7,357 nt of DNA from Taishania sp. (GTDB lineage Bacteria > Bacteroidota > Bacteroidia > Flavobacteriales_D > Crocinitomicaceae), in the NCBI GenBank assembly GCA_030150045.1, contig JASLGM010000049.1, forward strand, positions 1 to 7,357, written 5' to 3'. The translations under genes and the position numbers were made by a program. How positions within the stretch are numbered: the stretch's first letter is position 1; each line of letters opens with the position of its first letter. Below the pieces are notes generated by a model that was given only the letters and a program-made list of their open reading frames with translations, ran no database searches and had not been told where the DNA came from. Below are positions 1 through 5,775 of the stretch, one piece after another.

Positions 1-34
1 AGCTGAAAGAAAAAAAGTTGTAAATTAGCTGTCA

Positions 35-1054
35 ATGGGTTGTCTAAAACTTACATATTACAAATCTGACTCTTTTCAAAAGGTTGTGCCTAGTGATTTG
101 AAAATCAGTGTAAAAGGTTGTGCAGGCGATTACCGTTATGGATTTAACGGTATGGAGAAAGACGATGAAGTCAAAGGACGTGGAAACTCTTATGATTTTG
201 GAGCAAGGATGTATGATTCAAGGCTTGGAAGATGGTTGACGATTGATCTTTTGGCAAGTAAATACCCTAGTTTAAGTTCTTATAATTTTGTTGGAAACTC
301 TCCAGTTGTATTCGTTGATCCTGACGGAAATGATATTATTCCATACGGCGAGGGACATAATATTATAAGTTATTTGTCTCAACTTCGTGCATCAACTTCT
401 CTTACAATTGAATATGATGTAAAAGCAAATAGAATAAAGGTTTTTGGAACTCCGACAAATGATGCTGATAAAAAGTTATTGGAAGCAAGTATGTCAGATA
501 TAGTAGATGTAAACATTTACTTGACCGATAAAAGCTATTTCACTTCTAGATCTGGAATAGACATACCGCTTCTTGGTGGATCGTTCGAAGGTAGTCAAAC
601 AGAAGGAAATTGCACTATTACTACTCAATGGGTTAACCCAAATCATATGAAGGCAATATCCGAAGCCGATATAAGTAAAAATGGAGTTTTACATGAAACA
701 TTGGAGTCTTATATAGGTGCAATAGATAACCCTGGTTATATTCCTACACCTAAAAAAATTGGCGATCCAGAAAATCCAGCTTATACTAATGCGCATGGAA
801 AATCAAACAGCTTAGTACCGTTCAATGCTGATGCTGGTGCTGTTGTAAATAAAAATGGTGGAGTTGATTTTTTCTTTGCTAATCCTGAGTATTTTAATTT
901 CGAGGAGAAACACGGTTACCCTCCGACAACAGGTTATCAAGCAACTAGTAGTTTCAATATGGATAAGTCATCTGTTACTAATACTTCGACGCTTAAAAAA
1001 AGCACTGAGAGTTTTCAAAAAGTAATAGAAATGGTGAGTAAAGTAAAATGGTAA
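35..1054 (+). CDS. Orphan RHS-core C-terminal fragment carrying a putative polymorphic toxin domain
   Basis: 339 residues. Residues about 31-99 match the RHS repeat-associated core: YRYGFNGMEKDDEVKG (33-48), NSYDFGARMYD (51-61), LGRWLTID (64-71), YNFVGNSP (83-90) and the DPDG end motif (95-98). In RHS polymorphic toxins this motif marks the junction between shell and variable C-terminal toxin. Residues 100-339 are that variable part; its most notable stretch is VLHETLESYIGA (218-229) with a later NAH (H254), a zinc-peptidase-like arrangement (H220, E221, E224, H254). No signal peptide is seen. The protein is far shorter than full RHS proteins, and residues 1-30 do not resemble the usual 'YYPFGM' approach to the core. 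An in-frame TAG at 26-28 closes the frame just upstream, so this is either a displaced RHS tip cassette or the 3' remnant of a disrupted rhs gene. The next gene, 10 bp away, is a likely immunity lipoprotein. RHS assignment is firm; toxin activity is inferred. Confidence 0.85.
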   Translation: MGCLKLTYYKSDSFQKVVPSDLKISVKGCAGDYRYGFNGMEKDDEVKGRGNSYDFGARMYDSRLGRWLTIDLLASKYPSLSSYNFVGNSPVVFVDPDGNDIIPYGEGHNIISYLSQLRASTSLTIEYDVKANRIKVFGTPTNDADKKLLEASMSDIVDVNIYLTDKSYFTSRSGIDIPLLGGSFEGSQTEGNCTITTQWVNPNHMKAISEADISKNGVLHETLESYIGAIDNPGYIPTPKKIGDPENPAYTNAHGKSNSLVPFNADAGAVVNKNGGVDFFFANPEYFNFEEKHGYPPTTGYQATSSFNMDKSSVTNTSTLKKSTESFQKVIEMVSKVKW

Positions 1055-1064
1055 TATATTATTT

Positions 1065-1478
1065 ATGAAGATGATTTTATTTATAATGATATTTATTACT
1101 CTCATAGGTTGTGGAACTTTTACAAAAGTAGAGTCTGGTGAATATTATAAGTTAAAAAAGATTGAGACAAATGCATATGAAGATTATGTGTACTTTGAAT
1201 TTGTCTTCAAAAATCAAACTTATAAATTACTTGCTTCAAAATCAGAGGAAGTTGAATTTGATATATCGATGTGCAAGTTGAGAAAAAACCACTACTATAA
1301 GATTCATCCAGAAAGAATTTATGGGCTAGCATTGAAAAATAAATCTATTGACACTCTCAATCTACAAAAAATTCGTTTTTATGGAAAAAAAAGAATTTTT
1401 GTTGGTGGATCTAATCATCCTGTTTATCAGTCTAAAGAATTAATAGGGATATACATATTTTGTGATAACAGACGGTGA
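1065..1478 (+). CDS. Small predicted lipoprotein, putative immunity protein for the RHS toxin
   Basis: 137 residues. The N-terminus has a short positive start, a hydrophobic core rich in Ile/Leu/Phe, and a lipobox LIGC with the lipidated cysteine at position 16, so the protein is predicted to be exported and anchored in a membrane facing the periplasm. The rest is a basic, aromatic-rich domain that I do not recognise. It starts 10 bp after the RHS stop in the same orientation and is followed by a terminator-like hairpin, making a two-gene unit. A small gene directly downstream of an RHS C-terminal toxin is the standard position of the cognate immunity gene. A periplasm-facing lipoprotein would fit a toxin acting in the cell envelope or periplasm. 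A second ATG lies two codons in (1071); the first is used because it adds a lysine before the hydrophobic stretch. Lipoprotein call is good; immunity role rests on position only. Confidence 0.75.
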   Translation: MKMILFIMIFITLIGCGTFTKVESGEYYKLKKIETNAYEDYVYFEFVFKNQTYKLLASKSEEVEFDISMCKLRKNHYYKIHPERIYGLALKNKSIDTLNLQKIRFYGKKRIFVGGSNHPVYQSKELIGIYIFCDNRR

Positions 1479-1520
1479 TTGGAGGTTACTGGTAATGTGT
1501 CAAATGGCGCTTTTGATTGT

Positions 1521-1548
1521 TTTGCTTAGATGTAAATCTGTAAGCAAA
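1521..1548. repeat. Small inverted repeat after the immunity gene
   Basis: TTTGCTTA (1521-1528) and TAAGCAAA (1541-1548) are perfect complementary arms, and GAT/ATC inside them can extend the stem with a small bulge. The sequence after it is A/T mixed, not a T run, so it is a poor intrinsic terminator by itself. It lies between the immunity gene stop and the stronger hairpin at 1576. It may stabilise the 3' end of the transcript or be a remnant of an earlier junction. Confidence 0.35.
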
Positions 1549-1575
1549 TAAAATATATTTGTAATGAGTAATATC

Positions 1576-1610
1576 AATCCCAAGTAACTTTATTAGTACT
1601 TGGGATTTTT
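1576..1610 (+). terminator. Rho-independent terminator between convergent genes
   Basis: An 11-bp perfect stem, AATCCCAAGTA (1576-1586) with TACTTGGGATT (1597-1607), encloses a 10-nt loop. On the plus strand it runs into TTTTTCATTTT, a good tail for ending the RHS/immunity transcript. Just before the stem as read from the minus strand lies AAAAA, and the regulator gene's stop is at 1616, so the same stem could also help end the convergent regulator transcript, though its tail on that strand is weaker. Confidence 0.8.
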
Positions 1611-1615
1611 CATTT

Positions 1616-1981
1616 TCACAGCGTTGCAATATTCTTCTGAAAGAAGTCTTTAAACTTCTTTTTGGTAAGCATGGTATCAATTATTTTGAAAACGGTTTGT
1701 TTATCGTCGTCATCTAATTGGTTAATGAGATTTAATTTTTCAAAATCTGGTTTATCTTCAAGAGTCACTTCTTCAGGGATAATGTTGTCGTAATTTAAAA
1801 TTTGATCTGTTGTGAAGTTGAATAATTTGGCAAGTTTTTGTAGTTCTTCTACTGATAAATCCCTGTGTCCATTTTCTAATTTGTTGTAATTACTATTTCC
1901 AATGGCAAGGTAAGAAGAAACTTCTTTTTGCATTAAACCTTTGTCCTCACGTATTTTTTTAATTAATCGCCCGATATTCAT
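1616..1981 (-). CDS. XRE-family helix-turn-helix transcriptional regulator
   Basis: 121 residues. Residues about 4-63 form a Cro/C1-type HTH: IGRLIKKIREDKGL, MQKEVSSYLAI, then the recognition region NSNYNKLENGHRDLSVEELQKLAKLF, the characteristic 'YxKLExGxRxLxxxxLxxLAxxF' pattern of this family. Residues 64-121 are an acidic then lysine-rich tail (NQLDDDDKQTVFKIIDTML, then KKKFKDFF) of the type that ends many Bacteroidota XRE regulators and may mediate dimerisation. The gene diverges from the primase-helicase gene and shares with it a 138-bp intergenic region with two identical direct repeats. The arrangement resembles a phage- or element-type repressor controlling replication genes and its own promoter. 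DNA-binding function is firm; repression of the neighbour is inference from layout. Confidence 0.9.
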   Translation of the reverse strand: MNIGRLIKKIREDKGLMQKEVSSYLAIGNSNYNKLENGHRDLSVEELQKLAKLFNFTTDQILNYDNIIPEEVTLEDKPDFEKLNLINQLDDDDKQTVFKIIDTMLTKKKFKDFFQKNIATL

Positions 1982-2000
1982 AATGGAAAATTTTATGGAG

Positions 2001-2030
2001 CAAAAATAGATAAAAATGCGTTAATAGAAA
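2001..2030 (-). promoter_or_regulatory. Candidate Bacteroidota promoter for the XRE regulator
   Basis: Read on the minus strand, positions 2008 to 2001 give TATTTTTG, an exact fit to the Bacteroidota -7 element TAnnTTTG, about 20 bp before the ATG of the regulator. The upstream -33 position has only a TTTC-like match (2030-2027). One copy of the 11-bp direct repeat (2022-2032) overlaps this -33 region, so a protein bound there would compete with RNA polymerase. Confidence 0.5.
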
Positions 2031-2032
2031 AT
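2022..2032 (+). repeat. Direct repeat copy 1, candidate operator half
   Basis: TAATAGAAAAT, identical to 2064-2074. It overlaps the -33 region of the candidate regulator promoter. The start-to-start distance to copy 2 is 42 bp, about four helical turns, so both copies face the same side of the DNA. Candidate binding site for the adjacent XRE regulator. Confidence 0.5.
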
Positions 2033-2058
2033 ATTTGCGAAAATCAAAAAGTAATACA

Positions 2059-2088
2059 TTCGATAATAGAAAATTAATTTTACTTTTG
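2059..2088 (+). promoter_or_regulatory. Candidate Bacteroidota promoter for the primase-helicase gene
   Basis: TACTTTTG at 2081-2088 fits the -7 consensus TAnnTTTG exactly. An imperfect -33 element, TTCG (2059-2062), lies 18 bp upstream. Transcription would begin near 2093-2097, leaving a leader of about 25 nt before the ATG at 2120. The leader contains a perfect palindrome, AAAATATTTT (2107-2116). Confidence 0.6.
2064..2074 (+). repeat. Direct repeat copy 2, candidate operator half
   Basis: TAATAGAAAAT, identical to 2022-2032 and in the same orientation. It lies 6 bp upstream of the -7 element of the candidate primase promoter, between its -33 and -7 elements, where a bound regulator would block transcription. 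Confidence 0.5.
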
Positions 2089-2119
2089 TAATCGAATAAA
2101 TCGCACAAAATATTTTACC

Positions 2120-4726
2120 ATGGAAATATCAACGCTCAAAAGCCAGTTAAACCTCTTGGAAGTTGCAGAGCACTTGGGAATTACAATCGATAAAAAAACA
2201 CTTCGGGCTTGTTGTCCTTTTCATCAGGACAAAACGCCCAGTTTACAATTTTCCAAAGAAAAGCAAATTGCCACTTGTTTTAGTTCCAACTGCACAGCTG
2301 GAACGATGGATGTAATTGAACTGGTGAAAAGAAAAAACAACTGGACACATGCCGAAACCTTGAAATATTTAACTCGGGAAGTTGAAGGATCAACAACTAC
2401 AACTAATCTGCAATCTGCTACTTTGGAATCTGCAATTTCTACCGATGAACGAATCTTGATACTCACACGACTTTTCGAAACCTTTGAACGCGCTTTTTTA
2501 TCATCAAAGCCTGCCAAAGACTACGCAGAAAGTCGAGGTTTAATCCATAAAAACACTCAAATCGGTTACAACACCGGAACTTTTCAGCACACGGTAAACC
2601 TTCCAAAAGGCAAGGAGCAAGAACTTTTGGCAAAATATGAAGCGCTGGGATTGATAAAAAAAAGCGCAACAGGATACAGCGTTTTTGGAAAAATGTGTTT
2701 GGTTTTTCCCCTCCGAGACGCGCAAAATAAAATCGTTTCATTGTATTTTAGATCCATTGTTGAAAACAACGTTTTGAAACATTTTTACCTTAAAAACCGT
2801 CAAGGCCTTTATCCTGCTTATCCACCTGCAGAAACACAAAAAATAATCATTTGTGAATCCATCATTGATGCTGTTAGTTTGAAACAGGTTTTAGGTGAGA
2901 GTTATTTTATTTTAGCAAATTACGGAACAGAAGGCGGAAAAGAACAGACTGAGGCCGTTAACAGACTTGAAAACGTGCAAGAAATAAGCATTTTTTTTGA
3001 TGGCGACCAGGCAGGAAAAAAAGGAGCAGAAAAATTGGCCACAGAATTACAAAAACAAGCAGCAATTGCTGATCTTCAATTTGCAATCAAAATAGTTTCA
3101 ACTCCCCAAAACGAAGATGTAAATTCACTTTTAACGAGTCATGAGCCAGCGGTTTTGAAGCATTTACTCAACTCAGCAAGTTCTTTTTTTCTTTCAGCTG
3201 AAAAGAAAAAAGATGTTTCAGAAGTAAAACTTCCAGTTCCAGCAAAAACTTCCAGCTTTCCATCTCAAATTTCTAACCTTCAAATCCAACTCAAAGGCGG
3301 ATTACTTCGCAACGAAGAATCGCTAAAAGTAACGCTCGAAATAACCCATAACGAAACCCATAAAAAAATCCGTGACCGTGTAGAACTCTATGAATACAAA
3401 CAAGTAGAACGTTTGATAAAACTGATTTCCGATAAATTACAGGTTGCAGAAAACGAAGCAGAAGATAGCGTTTACAGTTTTATTACAGAACTTGAAATGA
3501 AACGAGACGAGCAGAAAGCCAAGAAGCAACAAGAACAGGAAATCAACACCATTTTAACAAGTCATGAATTACAGGAATGTATAAAATTTGGCAAGCAGGC
3601 CAATTTACTTCAAAAACTCAATGATTTAATTGGGAAATCGGGCATTGTTGGCGAGGAGAAAAATCGCTTGTTTTTGTTTGCCATTGCCTCCAGTTTTCAG
3701 ATGAGCAAAACGCTGCATGTTGTTGTTCAAGGAAGTTCAGGAAGTGGAAAAACACATTTAATCAAGAAGATTGCTGATTTGATGCCACAAGAACGGGTGA
3801 AGCGGTTTACACGCATCACAGAGAAGAGTTTTTACAATTATGGCGAATACGATTTAAAAAATACGCTCATTGTTCTGGAGGATTACGACGGCATGAAAGA
3901 AGAAGCCGAATTTGCACTTAGAGAACTTCAAAGCAACGAAATATTGATTTCATCGACCTCTAGAAAAGATGAAACAACGGGCGAGATTAAAAGCGGAGAA
4001 AATAAAGTTCGTGGTCCGATTGCTTCGATGGTTGCCACCACAAACGGAGAATTGTATCACGATAATTCAACTCGCGTATTTTTTATTACAATTGATGAGA
4101 CCAGAAAGCAAACCCAACAAATCATTGATTTTAAAAACAAACTTGCAGCTGGAGAAATTGATTGTGAGGCGCAAAGCCAAATCATTAAAAACATTCAAAA
4201 TTTCATGCGGAGCTTGGAGCGTTTGCCCGTCAAAAACACGTGGATAAAACACATTGATTTACCTGTAAATTTGGAACAAAAACGAAGGTTGCACGGACTT
4301 TTTGAAGCCTTTTGTGAGCAAATTACGCTCATCAACCAGCACCAACGCAAGAGAGACGAAAAAAACCGTGTAATCACCGAAAAACAAGACATTGAACAAG
4401 CAATTGATTTGATGTTTGAAAGCATTGTGCTGAAGGTCGATGAACTCAATGGAAGATTGAGAGATTTTTACGAAAAAGTAAAAGAATTTGTATTGAAACA
4501 GGGAAAAGATTATGAGTTTGAACAAAGAGAAATCAGACAATATTTGAACCTGAGTAAAACGCATACTTTTAGAAATTTGACTGAACTGATCGAACTCGAA
4601 TACATTCACAAAACCTATTCGAGTCAGCGAAACACGCATCATTATAAAATTTCTTATTGGGATGATTTGAGTTTATTACGAAGTAAGATTAAACAAAACA
4701 TTGAAAATCAAATCAATAACATTTAA
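2120..4726 (+). CDS. CHC2 zinc finger / Toprim / P-loop ATPase protein, putative primase-helicase of a mobile element
   Basis: 868 residues. Residues 1-85 form a DnaG-type CHC2 zinc finger with ligands C32, H35, C53 and C58 (the last pair is C-x4-C rather than the usual C-x2-C). Residues about 110-235 correspond to the primase linker/N-terminal Toprim region (SKPAKDYAESRGL; YSVFGKMCLVFPLRD). The Toprim motifs follow: catalytic Glu in IIICESIIDAVSL (E246) and DGD in ISIFFDGDQAG (D294, D296). A charged region (about 360-480) leads to an ATPase with Walker A GSSGSGKT (538-545), Walker B-like LIVLED (583-588), a sensor-like MVATTNG (637-643) and a conserved-looking R652 in NSTRVFF. The C-terminus (about 795-850) looks like a winged helix (REIRQYLNLSKTHTFRNLTELIELEYIHK). 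Fusion of primase and ATPase is typical of plasmid, phage and satellite replication initiators such as P4 alpha, so it probably primes and unwinds element DNA. Whether the ATPase is SF3 or AAA+ is not settled by eye. It diverges from the XRE regulator and precedes two recombinases. Confidence 0.88.
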   Translation: MEISTLKSQLNLLEVAEHLGITIDKKTLRACCPFHQDKTPSLQFSKEKQIATCFSSNCTAGTMDVIELVKRKNNWTHAETLKYLTREVEGSTTTTNLQSATLESAISTDERILILTRLFETFERAFLSSKPAKDYAESRGLIHKNTQIGYNTGTFQHTVNLPKGKEQELLAKYEALGLIKKSATGYSVFGKMCLVFPLRDAQNKIVSLYFRSIVENNVLKHFYLKNRQGLYPAYPPAETQKIIICESIIDAVSLKQVLGESYFILANYGTEGGKEQTEAVNRLENVQEISIFFDGDQAGKKGAEKLATELQKQAAIADLQFAIKIVSTPQNEDVNSLLTSHEPAVLKHLLNSASSFFLSAEKKKDVSEVKLPVPAKTSSFPSQISNLQIQLKGGLLRNEESLKVTLEITHNETHKKIRDRVELYEYKQVERLIKLISDKLQVAENEAEDSVYSFITELEMKRDEQKAKKQQEQEINTILTSHELQECIKFGKQANLLQKLNDLIGKSGIVGEEKNRLFLFAIASSFQMSKTLHVVVQGSSGSGKTHLIKKIADLMPQERVKRFTRITEKSFYNYGEYDLKNTLIVLEDYDGMKEEAEFALRELQSNEILISSTSRKDETTGEIKSGENKVRGPIASMVATTNGELYHDNSTRVFFITIDETRKQTQQIIDFKNKLAAGEIDCEAQSQIIKNIQNFMRSLERLPVKNTWIKHIDLPVNLEQKRRLHGLFEAFCEQITLINQHQRKRDEKNRVITEKQDIEQAIDLMFESIVLKVDELNGRLRDFYEKVKEFVLKQGKDYEFEQREIRQYLNLSKTHTFRNLTELIELEYIHKTYSSQRNTHHYKISYWDDLSLLRSKIKQNIENQINNI

Positions 4727-4761
4727 CTGTTCCTTTAGTATGGAACGCTAAAAGGAACGGT
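4727..4761 (+). repeat. Hairpin with GTTCC/GGAAC motifs downstream of the primase-helicase
   Basis: CTGTTCCTTTAG (4727-4738) can pair with CTAAAAGGAACGGT (4748-4761), leaving one bulged A and one G-U pair, with a 9-nt loop. No T run follows (CAAAAATCG), so it is weak as an intrinsic terminator. Within it, GTTCC (4729-4733) and GGAAC (4742-4746) also form a tighter inverted pair around 8 bp, and GGAAC recurs at 4754-4758 with a further GTTCC at 4795-4799. Possible roles are mRNA processing between the replication and recombinase genes, or a recombinase binding site. Confidence 0.5.
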
Positions 4762-4878
4762 CAAAAATCGCATAATCAACACGTTACAAGTAGTGTTCCG
4801 CATTCCGTAAAAGATGTGAAAGGAGCATTTTTAAATCACCACAATCTTTCGTCTTTATTTCTTTTAATCCACTAATTT

Positions 4879-5751
4879 ATGAATCCACTTATCAAACACT
4901 TCAAAAGCTATTTGGAGCAAATTGGGTATAAAAAAGGAACTCAAAAAATGCTTCCCTTGTGTTTAAACGAGTTCTTAGAGTTTACACCAAAAAAGTTGCA
5001 AGAAATCAATAAAACAGACATTTTAAACTATTACCAGTACATCAAAAACCGACCAAATAAACGGAAGCCCGGAGCGTTGAGTGAAAGCATGGTAAATCAT
5101 CATGTTTTTAGTTTGAAAGTCTTTTTTTCTTTTCAAATGGAAATTGGAAAAATTACCCTAAATCCAATGGATAACTTAAGTTTTCCAAGACCAAAAAGCA
5201 AGGCGAGAGAAATTTTAACACCAAGGGAAATTACTGCATTGTTTGAAGCTTGCGAAACCCATAAGGAAAAAGCTGTTTTAAGTATTTTTTATGGTTTGGG
5301 ATTGAGAAGATCGGAAGCTGAAAGTTTAGTGATGGCGGACGTTAATTTCAAAACTTCTTTTCTAGTAGTTCGTGAGGGCAAAGGCAAAAAAAGACGTGTT
5401 CTGCCGATGAACCAAACAATAAGTAAAAATCTAAAAAATTACGTTTTAAAAGAGCGAACAGTAACGGGCGACACCAATTCCTTCTTTAGTTCAAGAATCG
5501 GCTTAAAACTAAGCGGAAACACAATGAATAAGATTTTGAAACAACTTTTAGAACGTGCAGGAATTGAAAAAGAAATTTCTTTGCATTGCTTGAGACATTC
5601 GATTGCTACACATTTACTAGAAAACGGTTTATCTCTAGAGTATGTACGAGATTTTTTAGGACATCAACATTTAGAAACAACTCAAATTTACACACGAGTA
5701 AAAAACAAGCAATTGTGGGAGCTTCGCGGACACATTGATGAAGACCTTTAA
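4879..5751 (+). CDS. Tyrosine recombinase/integrase with complete catalytic set (XerC/D-like)
   Basis: 290 residues, close to the usual 290-300 of XerC/XerD. The N-terminal SAM-like core-binding domain spans about 1-105 (MNPLIKHFKSYLEQIGYKKG; VNHHVFSLKVFFSF). The catalytic domain spans about 110-285 and has all expected residues: R143 in YGLGLRRSE, K168 in EGKGKKRR, H236 and R239 in LHCLRHS, H262 in LGHQHLETT, and the nucleophile Y271 in QIYTR. It should cut and rejoin DNA through a 3'-phosphotyrosine link, probably to integrate, excise or resolve the element. It starts 152 bp after the primase-helicase gene and is followed 24 bp later by a second, divergent recombinase. Its ATG follows a T/A-rich stretch without a clear Shine-Dalgarno. 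I saw no good TAnnTTTG promoter in the gap, so it may be cotranscribed from upstream. Naming it xerC/xerD would be unjustified because the context is that of a mobile element. Confidence 0.93.
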   Translation: MNPLIKHFKSYLEQIGYKKGTQKMLPLCLNEFLEFTPKKLQEINKTDILNYYQYIKNRPNKRKPGALSESMVNHHVFSLKVFFSFQMEIGKITLNPMDNLSFPRPKSKAREILTPREITALFEACETHKEKAVLSIFYGLGLRRSEAESLVMADVNFKTSFLVVREGKGKKRRVLPMNQTISKNLKNYVLKERTVTGDTNSFFSSRIGLKLSGNTMNKILKQLLERAGIEKEISLHCLRHSIATHLLENGLSLEYVRDFLGHQHLETTQIYTRVKNKQLWELRGHIDEDL

Positions 5752-5775
5752 AAAGTAATTTAAAACTGAATAATT

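Noticed and set aside
1486..1680. Minus-strand open frame of 64 codons running through the terminator
   Set aside because: It overlaps the end of the XRE regulator in another frame and reads through the clear hairpin at 1576-1610; the product has no protein-like pattern.
2224..2769. Several minus-strand open frames opposite the primase-helicase N-terminal half
   Set aside because: They lie entirely within a well-supported 868-residue gene with recognisable domains and are shadows of its codon use.
3181..3212. Palindrome around CAGCTG flanked by T and A runs
   Set aside because: It lies within coding sequence for SFFLSAEKKK and follows from Phe/Lys codons; a separate function is not needed.
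3969..4642. Plus- and minus-strand open frames inside the primase-helicase C-terminal half
   Set aside because: Out-of-frame shadows of the ATPase and winged-helix regions; no start context and no domain-like sequence.
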